This document shows, one piece after another, positions 8,322-15,860 of a DNA stretch of 37,408 bases. The DNA lies in the NCBI GenBank assembly GCA_005880615.1, contig VBID01000127.1:1-37408 (forward strand), in the 5' to 3' direction. The notes beneath the pieces were generated by a model, which did not search any database, was not told the origin of the DNA, and saw only the letters and a program-made list of their open reading frames with translations. The translations under genes were made by a program, and so were the position numbers. The DNA comes from Chloroflexota bacterium. GTDB lineage: Bacteria; Chloroflexota; Dormibacteria; CF-121. Within the stretch, counting starts at the first letter, position 1. Each line of letters opens with the position of its first letter.

Positions 8322-8966
8322 TCAGGGCATCCAGCGGCTGTGATGGGCGCGCGCCCAGCCGGCGTCCACGTACCCATGGAAGACGCTGCCCAAAGCCTGG
8401 TTGGTGCGGGGGTTGACCGCTGCCATGATGATGTGTCCGAGCACCAGCGGGACGACCGCGATCGTAAGGAGATCGTGCGCCTGGGTGGAGACGTCGCCCA
8501 GCCAGACGGGAAAGGCCTCCGCCTTCCACATGAAAACGCCGGTGACCAGGAAGCCCACGGCGGCCGCGGTGACCAGGATGCTGTTCAACTTCTGGCCGGC
8601 ATTGAAGCGGCCCTGGGGTGGCAGCGCCGACCGCCGGAAGGGCCAGGGCGATCGCCGCAGCCATTGCCAGTCCAGCCGGTCCCAGCGATCAATTTCGCGC
8701 GCGTCGCGGTGCAGGCCGCGACGGTTGCCGGCCAGCCAGACCGCGGCTGGCAGGGCCACCAGCCCAACCGCGGCCGCCAGGTGGACGGCCCGGATCAGAT
8801 CCCGGTGGGTGAGCAGGATCTCCGTTTGGGGCAGGCCCAGCGCGACGCCGGTGATGAGCAGCACCAGAAAGGGGGTGGAAAATGCCCAGTGCATCCAGCG
8901 CTCGGTGGCGTCGAATCGAAGGACCCGTTCTGGCGCGGGGGGCCGCCGGTCAGGCGCAGTCGTCAA
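8322..8966 (-). CDS. Four-helix di-heme cytochrome b (formate dehydrogenase gamma / hydrogenase b type)
   Basis: 214 residues. Four membrane helices (about 24-45, 57-78, 128-147, 164-184) with histidines in the positions used for two b-hemes: His26 in RWMHW, His62 in AVHLAA, His164 in AHDLL and His178 in LGHII. The motif RFNAGQKLN at 120-128 is a signature of the formate dehydrogenase gamma/hydrogenase cytochrome b family. It should pass electrons between quinone and a partner enzyme on the outer face. The partner is almost certainly the molybdoenzyme upstream, whose last 17 bases overlap this gene's start. This replaces the YedZ/MsrQ-type partner used in proteobacteria. ATG start at 8964-8966. 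Confidence 0.87.
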   Translation of the reverse strand: MTTAPDRRPPAPERVLRFDATERWMHWAFSTPFLVLLITGVALGLPQTEILLTHRDLIRAVHLAAAVGLVALPAAVWLAGNRRGLHRDAREIDRWDRLDWQWLRRSPWPFRRSALPPQGRFNAGQKLNSILVTAAAVGFLVTGVFMWKAEAFPVWLGDVSTQAHDLLTIAVVPLVLGHIIMAAVNPRTNQALGSVFHGYVDAGWARAHHSRWMP

Positions 8967-9690
8967 AATCAGACCCGATCAGCGGGTTGCACCAGCCCTT
9001 TTGCTCCCAGTAGCCGTTCTCCCGGTGGGCCGTCAGGGAGATGCCGCCCAGCCACTTCAGGTTCTTGTAACCGAACATGTCCGGATTGATGATGCGGGCG
9101 GGAGCGCCCTGCTCGGTGGGCAGGGGACGCTTGTTGAGCTCGAAGGCCACGATGGCGTGCTCCGATTGAGCCTGGTCGAGCGTGAAGCTCTCCCGATAGA
9201 TCCCATCGAATGAGGTAAAGGTGACAAACCGGGCGGCCTGTTGCGCCCCCGCCAGCTGGAAGATGGTCCGCAGTTGGATCCCGCGCCAGAGGTTGTCGTG
9301 CACGACCCACCCGGTCACGCAGCGGAAGTCGGCGCGCACGTAGACGGAGGGCAGGCTGTAGAGGTCGGTGTAGGTGATCAGCAGCGGCCGATCCACCAGG
9401 CCGCCCACCCGCAGCCGCCAGGTGGCGGGCCGGTAGCTTGGAACGGGCGCCACAGAGTAATAGCGGAAGCGCTCCAGCCCCCCGAAGACAAGGTTGCGGG
9501 GCTGAATCGTGTCGGCGCCGTTCAGGTTGACCGGCATGGTGCTGACGTTCTTGTAGGCCCTGGGTTCCTGGACCAGCTTGCCGCCGATCAGCAGGCCCCC
9601 GGCGCCGGCCCCCAGCAGGCCCAGGAAGATGCGGCGGCCGACCGCCACCGGCGGCGGCGAAGCGGGCGTGATCTCGGGGGGGGTTTCCAC
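8950..9690 (-). CDS. Sulfite-oxidase-fold molybdopterin oxidoreductase, Tat-exported (MsrP/YedY-like)
   Basis: 246 residues, GTG start 9688-9690. The N-terminus has a twin arginine (Arg19-Arg20 in VGRRIFLGLLG) followed by a hydrophobic, glycine-rich stretch to about residue 38, a Tat signal or anchor. The mature part is the sulfite oxidase fold: FRCVTGW with Cys124, the thiolate ligand of molybdenum, then HDNLWRGIQL, and C-terminal YKNLKWLGGISL. Length and lack of a dimerisation domain fit the MsrP/YedY group rather than true sulfite oxidases. MsrP repairs periplasmic methionine sulfoxide; whether this one does so in a monoderm-like cell is unknown. Operon with the overlapping cytochrome b gene suggests quinone-linked electron transfer. 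Confidence 0.88.
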   Translation of the reverse strand: METPPEITPASPPPVAVGRRIFLGLLGAGAGGLLIGGKLVQEPRAYKNVSTMPVNLNGADTIQPRNLVFGGLERFRYYSVAPVPSYRPATWRLRVGGLVDRPLLITYTDLYSLPSVYVRADFRCVTGWVVHDNLWRGIQLRTIFQLAGAQQAARFVTFTSFDGIYRESFTLDQAQSEHAIVAFELNKRPLPTEQGAPARIINPDMFGYKNLKWLGGISLTAHRENGYWEQKGWCNPLIGSDFDDCA

Positions 9691-9701
9691 GGTTCTCTCT
9701 A

Positions 9702-9707
9702 CTTATA
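9702..9707 (-). promoter_or_regulatory. Candidate -10 box (TATAAG) of the molybdoenzyme operon
   Basis: TATAAG on the minus strand lies 11 nt before the GTG start at 9690, with an AGAGAGAA stretch between. The transcript would have a very short or no leader. No clear -35 element. Confidence 0.35.
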
Positions 9708-9744
9708 CGCCGGCAAGGTTACGGCCGCATGAAGACAGCGCGCG

Positions 9745-10761
9745 CTATGCGAAGTGGCAGGCGGCCCAGTGCCCGGAGGCCTTCAGCTCGAAGGTCGGCT
9801 CGACCTTGGAGCAGATATCCCGGGCCAGCGGGCATCGGGTATGGAAGCGGCAGCCGCTGGGCGGGTTGATGGGGCTAGGTACGTCTCCGGTGAGGATCAC
9901 GCGGCGGCGGCGCTCTTTGGGGTTGGGCAGCGGGATGGCGGACAGCAGCGCCTGGGTGTAAGGGTGCTTGGGGCTACGGTAGAGATCGACGCTGTCGGCC
10001 AGCTCGACGATCTTCCCCAGGTACATCACCGCCACCCGGTCACTGACGTGCTGCACCACGCTCAGGTTGTGCGAGATGAAGAGATAGGTCAGGCCGAACT
10101 CCCGCTGCAGGTCCGCCATCAAGTTCAACACCTGCGACTGGATGGAGACGTCCAGGGCCGAGACCGGCTCGTCGGCCACGATGAACTTGGGTCGGAGGAC
10201 CAGGGCTCGGGCGAGGCCGATCCGCTGCCGCTGGCCGCCGCTGAACTCGTGGGGATACCGGTTGATGAAGTAGCGGCGAAGCCCAACCTTCTCCAGGATG
10301 TCGGCCACCGCCTCCTCCCGTTCCCGGCGGCGGTGCATGCCGTGGTTGGCGAGCCCCTCCCCGATGATCTCCCCGATGGGAAGCCGCGGGTTCAAGGAGG
10401 CATAGGGGTCCTGGAAGATGATCTGCATTTCGGCCCGGAGCGCCTTCAGCTCGCGGCCGCCCATCTTGAGCACGTCGCGCCCTTCGAACAGCACCTGGCC
10501 GGCGCTGGGCTCGATCAGCCGCAACAGCAGGCGGCCGGTGGTGGTCTTGCCGCACCCCGACTCGCCCACCAACCCGAGCACTTCGCCGGCACGGATATCG
10601 AAGTCGATGCCGTCGACCGCCTTGACGTGGGCCACGGTCCGCTGCAGGACGCCGCCCTTGATGGGGAAATATTTTTGCAGCCCCCGCACGCTAACCAGCG
10701 GCTGGCCGGCGGGGGCCTGGGCTGGAAAGCTGCCTAGGGCCTGGTCCAGCGCCGTGCTCAC
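9745..10761 (-). CDS. Peptide ABC transporter ATP-binding protein (OppF/DppF type)
   Basis: 338 residues, GTG start overlapping the OppD-type stop (GTGA, 10758-10761). One of two ATPases driving the importer. Walker A GESGCGKT at 66-73, Q-loop in [16 protein letters not shown] signature SGGQRQR at 174-180, Walker B FIVADEP at 193-199 and the H-loop His231 in ISHN are all intact. The C-terminal extension [16 protein letters not shown] with spaced cysteines is the oligopeptide/dipeptide (oligo_HPY) domain, which in some homologues binds an iron-sulphur cluster. Last gene of the oppB-C-D-F unit. Confidence 0.93.
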   Translation of the reverse strand: MSTALDQALGSFPAQAPAGQPLVSVRGLQKYFPIKGGVLQRTVAHVKAVDGIDFDIRAGEVLGLVGESGCGKTTTGRLLLRLIEPSAGQVLFEGRDVLKMGGRELKALRAEMQIIFQDPYASLNPRLPIGEIIGEGLANHGMHRRREREEAVADILEKVGLRRYFINRYPHEFSGGQRQRIGLARALVLRPKFIVADEPVSALDVSIQSQVLNLMADLQREFGLTYLFISHNLSVVQHVSDRVAVMYLGKIVELADSVDLYRSPKHPYTQALLSAIPLPNPKERRRRVILTGDVPSPINPPSGCRFHTRCPLARDICSKVEPTFELKASGHWAACHFA

Positions 10762-11777
10762 GCCGTGGCCGCCCTGGGGACTGGCCGGGCAACCTGGGTG
10801 CCCGGTTCATCAGCGTCCCCATACAGGTAGCAGGCGACGTCGTGCCCATCGCCCTGGTCCATCCGGGCGGGGAAGGCGGTCGGGCAGCGGTCGAACGCGT
10901 GCGGGCACCGGGGGGCAAAGAGACACCCCGGAGGCAGGTTGAGCGGATGGGGAACCGTTCCCTTGATCACGTTGAGGCGCACCCCGCGGGCGCCCAGGCT
11001 CGGAATGGAGGCGAGCAGGCCCTGGGTGTAGGGGTGCATGGGCTTCTCGAAAATCTGGCTCACGGTGCCATGCTCGACGATCTTGCCCGCATACATTACC
11101 GCCACGTCCTCGGCCACCTCGGCGATGACCCCCAAGTCGTGGGTGATCAAGATCATCGCCATGTCCTTCTTCTCTTTCAGCTCCCGCATTAGCTCCAGGA
11201 TTTGGGCCTGGATGGTGACATCCAGCGCCGTGGTGGGCTCATCCGCGATCAACAGCTTTGGATTGCAGGACAGCGCCATCGCGATCATGACCCGCTGCCG
11301 CATGCCGCCACTCATCTGGTGCGGAAAATCGTTCATCCGGGTCTCCGGCGCCGAGATGCCGACCAGGCGGAACAGATCGATGACCCGCTCCTTGACCTCC
11401 TTGTCGGAGACGCGCAGGTGCTGCTTGATGGCCTCCCCCACCTGGTCGCCCACCGTGAAGACCGGGTTGAGGGAGGTCATCGGCTCCTGGAAGATCATGG
11501 AGATATCGTTGCCGCGGACGTCCTGCATCTCCTCCTCGCTCGACTCGGCCAGGTCACGGCCCTCGAACCAGACGCGACCGGCGACGATCCGACCCGTTCG
11601 CGGAAGCAGCCGCATGATGGAGAGCGCGGTGACGCTCTTGCCGCAGCCGGACTCGCCCACGAGTCCCAGTGTGGTGCCGCGCTTGACCGAGTAGTCGACG
11701 CCGTCGACGGCTTTCACCACGCCGTCGTTGGTCTTGAAGTGCGTCCGCACGCCTTCGAGACGAAGCAGGTCAGCCAT
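10758..11777 (-). CDS. Peptide ABC transporter ATP-binding protein (OppD/DppD type)
   Basis: 339 residues. Walker A GESGCGKS at 41-48, Q-loop [14 protein letters not shown], signature MSGGMRQR at 155-162, Walker B LLIADEP at 175-181, and a C-terminal oligo_HPY region ([18 protein letters not shown]). The start is set at ATG 11775-11777 ([10 protein letters not shown]), 13 bases after the permease stop; an in-frame extension upstream overlaps the permease gene and has no homology-like content. Works with OppF as a heterodimeric motor on the cytoplasmic side. Confidence 0.93.
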   Translation of the reverse strand: MADLLRLEGVRTHFKTNDGVVKAVDGVDYSVKRGTTLGLVGESGCGKSVTALSIMRLLPRTGRIVAGRVWFEGRDLAESSEEEMQDVRGNDISMIFQEPMTSLNPVFTVGDQVGEAIKQHLRVSDKEVKERVIDLFRLVGISAPETRMNDFPHQMSGGMRQRVMIAMALSCNPKLLIADEPTTALDVTIQAQILELMRELKEKKDMAMILITHDLGVIAEVAEDVAVMYAGKIVEHGTVSQIFEKPMHPYTQGLLASIPSLGARGVRLNVIKGTVPHPLNLPPGCLFAPRCPHAFDRCPTAFPARMDQGDGHDVACYLYGDADEPGTQVARPVPRAATA

Positions 11778-11790
11778 GGCGGCGAATGGC

Positions 11791-12744
11791 CTAGCGGTCG
11801 AAGGATCGCGGGTCGAAGGCGTCCCGCAACCCGTCACCCATAAAGTTGATGCACAGGACCGTGATCAAGATCATGAGGCCCGGGAAGAGGGCGTAGTAGC
11901 CGGCCTCCCAGATGAACTCCTGGGCCCGGAAGAGCATGCTGCCCCAGGAGGCCAGCGGCGGCCCGATCCCGAGGTTCAGGTAGCTGACCGCGCTCTCCGT
12001 CAGGATGGCGGCTCCGACATAAAGGGTGGCCGCCACCAGGATCGGGCCGAGGGCGTTGGGGATCACGTGGCGGAGGATGATCTTGCTGTTTCCCGAGCCC
12101 ACCGCCCGGGCGGCTTCGACGAATTCCTTCTCCTTGATGGAGAGCACCACGGAGCGGATGATTCTGGCCGGATACGGCCACAGCGTCAGGCCAATGGCCA
12201 GCACCATCACGGTGGGAGACACGGACCCGCCGAAGGCGGTGGCGATCAGGATCAGCAAGAAGATCTGGGGGATGGTCAGCATGGCATCGGTGATCCGCAT
12301 CAGGATGTTGTCCACGATCGATCCGAAATAGCCGGCCACCGCTCCAATGGTGCCGCCCAGCAGGACGGTGACCATCATGCCGAAGAGGCCGACCATGAGC
12401 GAGATCTGGCCTCCTTGCAGAATGCGACGGAAGATGTCACGACCAAGCTCGTCGGTCCCCATGATGTGGGGCCAGGAGGGAGCTCCAAACCGGTTGAGCA
12501 GGTCCGGGGTATCACTGTAGACGTTCGGGGCGAGGGTGGCCAGGATGCTGGGGACGATGAACGACGCCAGCGTCAGGAAGACCAGGACCCCGGCGCTGAT
12601 CATGGCCATCCGGTGCCGGCGCAGCCGGCGCCAGACCAGCTGGTAGTACCCAACCTCACGGGTGACGTCGTAGTCGGCCTGCGGCTGGGGAACGGCGGCG
12701 GCCTCGATGATTTCTGGAGCCTGGCTCGGGGTCGGATCAATCAT
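11791..12744 (-). CDS. Peptide ABC transporter permease (OppC/DppC type)
   Basis: 317 residues. An N-terminal cytoplasmic segment (about 1-44) and first helix (45-70) precede the N_OppC hallmark HIMGTDELGRDIFRRIL. Five more helices follow, with the EAA loop EFVEAARAVGSGNSKIILRH that docks on the ATPase. ATG 12742-12744, preceded by an AGGAG ribosome site 9 nt upstream and 12 bases after the OppB-type stop. Forms the channel with the OppB-type protein. Confidence 0.94.
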   Translation of the reverse strand: MIDPTPSQAPEIIEAAAVPQPQADYDVTREVGYYQLVWRRLRRHRMAMISAGVLVFLTLASFIVPSILATLAPNVYSDTPDLLNRFGAPSWPHIMGTDELGRDIFRRILQGGQISLMVGLFGMMVTVLLGGTIGAVAGYFGSIVDNILMRITDAMLTIPQIFLLILIATAFGGSVSPTVMVLAIGLTLWPYPARIIRSVVLSIKEKEFVEAARAVGSGNSKIILRHVIPNALGPILVAATLYVGAAILTESAVSYLNLGIGPPLASWGSMLFRAQEFIWEAGYYALFPGLMILITVLCINFMGDGLRDAFDPRSFDR

Positions 12745-12756
12745 CGTCCATATCTC

Positions 12757-13734
12757 CTATCGATATTGGATCCGCGGATCGGCCCACCCATAGGCCACAT
12801 CGGCAATCAGGTTTCCGAACACCACCAGCACTGAGAGCAGGACCAGCACACCTACCAGGACCTGGATGTCGGTCTTCTGAGCGGCGTCCCAGAAGAGCCG
12901 GCCCATCCCGGGCCAGGCGAACACTTGCTCCGTGATGAGGGCGCCCACGAAGAGCTGTGGGATCTCGATCCCCATCAGGGTGATAAGGGGCAGCAGGGAA
13001 TTGCGGAGGGCGTGGCGGAGAACGACGCGGCCCTCGGCCAGGCCCTTCGCCCGAGCCGTTCGGATGTAGTCCTGATTCAGGACGTCGAGCATGCTGCTCC
13101 GCATGAACCGGCTGTACTGGGCGATCGATTGGACCGACAGCACGATGGCGGGCAGGACCAGGTGCCAGAGCAAGTTCAGCGGGTCCCCGACATGGCCGGG
13201 ATCCCACATCCCGCCAGTCGGGAAGATCTTGAAGCCAAGGTGCTCGTAGGGGATGACGGCGAACAGGATGATCAGCATCAGGCCAAACCAGAAGTTCGGC
13301 AGGGAGATCCCGACGAACGCGCCGGTGGTCACCAGGTTGTCGAACTTAGAGTACTGCTTGACGGCGGCGATAATCCCGATCGGAATCGAGAGCGCCAGCG
13401 TCACAATGTAGAAGCTCCCCATCAGGACCAGGGTGTTGGGCAGCCGCTCGCGAATCAGGCTGAGGGTGGTCTGGTGGCTGAAGTACGAGGTTCCGAGATC
13501 TGGCGGTAGGGACAGCAGGTGCTTCATATAGAGGAAGTACTGCAGCCAGAACGGCTGATCAAAGCCGTAGTAATGAAGGATGCGGGCCCGGTCCGCCAGC
13601 GTCAGGCGGGGATTGTGGAGCAGCAAGGCCCAGGGCTTGTCAGGCAGGACCTGCGTGATCGTGAACAGGATGAGAGAGATGACAAACAGGACCGGGATGG
13701 CCTGCAGCACTCGCCGGAGGATGTACTTGGTCAC
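12757..13734 (-). CDS. Peptide ABC transporter permease (OppB/DppB type)
   Basis: 325 residues, GTG start at 13732-13734 with a GGAGGG ribosome site 10 nt upstream. The N-terminus MTKYILRRVLQAIPVLFVIS is the conserved first helix of OppB-type permeases. The periplasmic loop DLGTSYFSHQTTLSLIRERLPNT (in part) and the EAA loop DYIRTARAKGLAEGRVVLRH are intact. First gene of the transporter core; it has its own promoter downstream of the binding-protein terminator. Confidence 0.94.
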   Translation of the reverse strand: MTKYILRRVLQAIPVLFVISLILFTITQVLPDKPWALLLHNPRLTLADRARILHYYGFDQPFWLQYFLYMKHLLSLPPDLGTSYFSHQTTLSLIRERLPNTLVLMGSFYIVTLALSIPIGIIAAVKQYSKFDNLVTTGAFVGISLPNFWFGLMLIILFAVIPYEHLGFKIFPTGGMWDPGHVGDPLNLLWHLVLPAIVLSVQSIAQYSRFMRSSMLDVLNQDYIRTARAKGLAEGRVVLRHALRNSLLPLITLMGIEIPQLFVGALITEQVFAWPGMGRLFWDAAQKTDIQVLVGVLVLLSVLVVFGNLIADVAYGWADPRIQYR

Positions 13735-13752
13735 GAGCGCCCTTCCCTCCAG

Positions 13753-13780
13753 AGTATAGCCAAGGGTTTCGTCGATCGAA
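13753..13780 (-). promoter_or_regulatory. Candidate promoter of oppB-C-D-F
   Basis: Minus strand TTCGAT (13780-13775), a 16-nt spacer and TATACT (13758-13753), then 18 nt to the start codon region containing GGAGGG. It lies between the binding-protein terminator and oppB, allowing the permease/ATPase genes to be read separately from the binding protein. Confidence 0.45.
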
Positions 13781-13831
13781 TAGACGGCCTGGCCGCCGCC
13801 GCCCGGCCGCTTGGCCGGTTCCCAGAAACGA

Positions 13832-13860
13832 GGAAGGGCGCCTCCCAGAGGCGCCCTTCC
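13832..13860 (-). terminator. Perfect hairpin after the binding-protein gene
   Basis: Arms 13832-13843 and 13849-13860 are exact 12-base complements (GGAAGGGCGCCT / AGGCGCCCTTCC); an additional C-G pair closes a 3-nt loop. It begins 10 bases after the binding-protein stop on the minus strand. The following bases (CGTTTCTGG) hold only a short T run, so it may act as a partial terminator or as a 3' mRNA stabiliser that lets binding protein outnumber permease, a known arrangement in such operons. Confidence 0.7.
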
Positions 13861-13869
13861 ATCACGCCG

Positions 13870-15684
13870 CTACGACGAAACGTACCAGTCTTCCGCGTTA
13901 TTCATCCAGAAGAAGTCGTTGCCTTTGAAGCCTTGCAGCTTCTTGTTGTAGGCGATCACGGTCAGCTGCTGGTAGAGCGGGATCTCGGGGATGATGTCGG
14001 CCAGCGCCTTCTGAGCGTCGACGTAGGCCTGCTTGCGGTCCGCTTGCGCGACCGCTACCCGGCCCTTGTTGAAGGCCGCATCAACCCGCGCGTCGTTGGT
14101 AAAGGTGTCGTTCTGACCCTGGCCTTGATTCGCATCGCTCGGAATCTGCGAGCTGACGTAGCCGGCGTAGAACGCATCCGGCTCCGCCGGTCCGCTGTAG
14201 GTGTTGGTGTACATCGCCATGTCAAAGACATGGGTGTAGAGAGTACCCCCGTTCGAATACGAGCCGAACAGCTTCCCGGCGCGCGGGTTGTTGAACGGCT
14301 GGGTGACTTTGACGCCGATCAGCTTGAGGTCCGAGGCGATGACGACCTCCTGCTGTTCCCGCAGGGCGTTGCCGGAGGTGGTCACGAGCTTGACCTCCAG
14401 GCACTTGCCATTGGTGGGTGCCCCGGCCGGCGACGACCGCATACCGCCGCACTTGTCTTTGTCCACCTTGTAGCCGGCGTTGGTCAGTAGGGTCTGGGCC
14501 GCCGCGGGGTCGAACTTGGTATGGGTAGCGCTGGGGTCCTGGCACCAGCCGCCGGTGCCCAGGCAGAGCCACGAATCCGGCGGGACCGTGGTCTTGCTTT
14601 CCAGCAGGGTGTCCACGATCTTCTGCCGGTCGATCCCCATCAGGATGGCCTGCCGCACCGCCTTGTCCTGTAGGAACGCGTTGTGCAGGTTCAGGTCGAT
14701 CTTCTCCGCTCCGCTATCGGGCAGGATGGTGGTCGTGACCGCGTCCAGATGGGACAGCGGGCTGAGCAGGGCCGCCCGGAAGTCCAGCCCCATATCGATG
14801 GTGTTGGTCCGCAGGTCGGCCAGCTGGGTATTGGTGTCGGGTTCGAACTTGACGGTGATGGTATCGAGGTAGGGCTGGTGCGAGCCCCACCAATGCGGGT
14901 TCTTGACCAGGGTCAAGTGGTCGCCGGTAACCCATTCCTTGAACATGAAGGGCCCCGTGCCCACCATCCACTTGTCCCAGGTATCGGTGCCGTTGAAGCC
15001 GCCCGGGATGGCGATGCTGAGCTTCTCCTTGGTGATGTCCCCGGACTTCGCCCATACCTGCTGGAGCAGGTGATCGGGCAGGATGCCATAGGGTCCGGCG
15101 CCGAATGCGATATATGGCCCGAAGATGCTCTTCCAATGGACGACGGCGGTGAAGTCATCGGGGGTATCGACCCCGCTGACCTGATCCCACCCGCTGGTCG
15201 AGATGACCGGCGTGGGGTTCTTGTCCTTGTATTTCACCCACCAGAAGTCGAAGGTCGACTTGACGTCCTTGGATGTGAACGGCATGCCGTCATGCCACTT
15301 CACGCCATGGCGCAGCTTCCAGGTAACGTCCATCGTCGTCCCGTTGACCTTGACGTCGCCGTTCTCCACCGTCGGGACGTTGGTGGCCAACTGCGGTTCC
15401 CAGTAGTCCGAGATCTTGGGATTCTTGGGAACGTCTACGACCGCCTTCGCCCGAAGTAACCCCTCCATTGCCGGGCCCACATCCGCGTACGCGTGCGTCA
15501 TGCTGTCCGTGACACCCGCCGCCAGCAAGGTATCCGGTTCCTGCCACGACGCCACCGTGACGCTGCCGCCGGACTTGGGACTACCGCTTGTCGTCGTGGT
15601 TGTCCCACCAGCACACGCGGCCAGCAGCACGCCCGCAACGCCGCCGAGCGACAGTAACCTAAGGCTTCGCAGGTTGCCTGTCAT
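13870..15684 (-). CDS. Peptide/nickel-type ABC transporter substrate-binding lipoprotein (SBP family 5)
   Basis: 604 residues. ATG 15682-15684 with a strong AAGGAGGAG ribosome site directly upstream; an in-frame extension lacks this. The signal peptide ends in a lipobox (LLAAC, Cys24), followed by a Thr/Ser/Gly linker, so the mature protein is lipid-anchored outside the membrane. Family-5 binding-protein hallmarks: WKLRHGVKWHDGMPFTSKDV, VVHWKSIFGPY, and QDKAVRQAILMGIDRQKIVD. Delivers peptides or similar ligands to the OppBC channel; the exact ligand is not predictable. Top gene of the transporter cluster with a near-consensus promoter. Confidence 0.95.
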   Translation of the reverse strand: MTGNLRSLRLLSLGGVAGVLLAACAGGTTTTTSGSPKSGGSVTVASWQEPDTLLAAGVTDSMTHAYADVGPAMEGLLRAKAVVDVPKNPKISDYWEPQLATNVPTVENGDVKVNGTTMDVTWKLRHGVKWHDGMPFTSKDVKSTFDFWWVKYKDKNPTPVISTSGWDQVSGVDTPDDFTAVVHWKSIFGPYIAFGAGPYGILPDHLLQQVWAKSGDITKEKLSIAIPGGFNGTDTWDKWMVGTGPFMFKEWVTGDHLTLVKNPHWWGSHQPYLDTITVKFEPDTNTQLADLRTNTIDMGLDFRAALLSPLSHLDAVTTTILPDSGAEKIDLNLHNAFLQDKAVRQAILMGIDRQKIVDTLLESKTTVPPDSWLCLGTGGWCQDPSATHTKFDPAAAQTLLTNAGYKVDKDKCGGMRSSPAGAPTNGKCLEVKLVTTSGNALREQQEVVIASDLKLIGVKVTQPFNNPRAGKLFGSYSNGGTLYTHVFDMAMYTNTYSGPAEPDAFYAGYVSSQIPSDANQGQGQNDTFTNDARVDAAFNKGRVAVAQADRKQAYVDAQKALADIIPEIPLYQQLTVIAYNKKLQGFKGNDFFWMNNAEDWYVSS

Positions 15685-15721
15685 GCACTCCTCCTTCCTC
15701 AAACTTTCTTGATTGCAAACG

Positions 15722-15749
15722 GCTGGCACGCGAATAGAAACCTGCCAGC
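15722..15749 (-). promoter_or_regulatory. Inverted repeat in the 5' leader of the binding-protein mRNA
   Basis: GCTGGCA (15722-15728) and TGCCAGC (15743-15749) are perfect 7-base arms around a 14-nt AT-richer loop. It lies just after the expected transcription start and before the ribosome site, so it could be an operator for a dimeric regulator or an mRNA hairpin. Confidence 0.4.
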
Positions 15750-15765
15750 ATTTTCTGCGAGCCGA

Positions 15766-15794
15766 ATTCTACGGTCGACCCCCTGACCTGTCAA
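15766..15794 (-). promoter_or_regulatory. Near-consensus sigma-70 promoter of the binding-protein gene
   Basis: On the minus strand TTGACA (15794-15789), a 17-nt spacer and TAGAAT (15771-15766). This is the best housekeeping promoter in the window and gives a leader of about 75 nt before the ATG at 15684, unlike the leaderless geometry seen elsewhere. Confidence 0.8.
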
Positions 15795-15860
15795 CGAAAG
15801 CGGGCCTTCTCTAACCTTTCCTAACGATTCGGCGCCGGACTGTGCGCCCCAATTTGCTCT

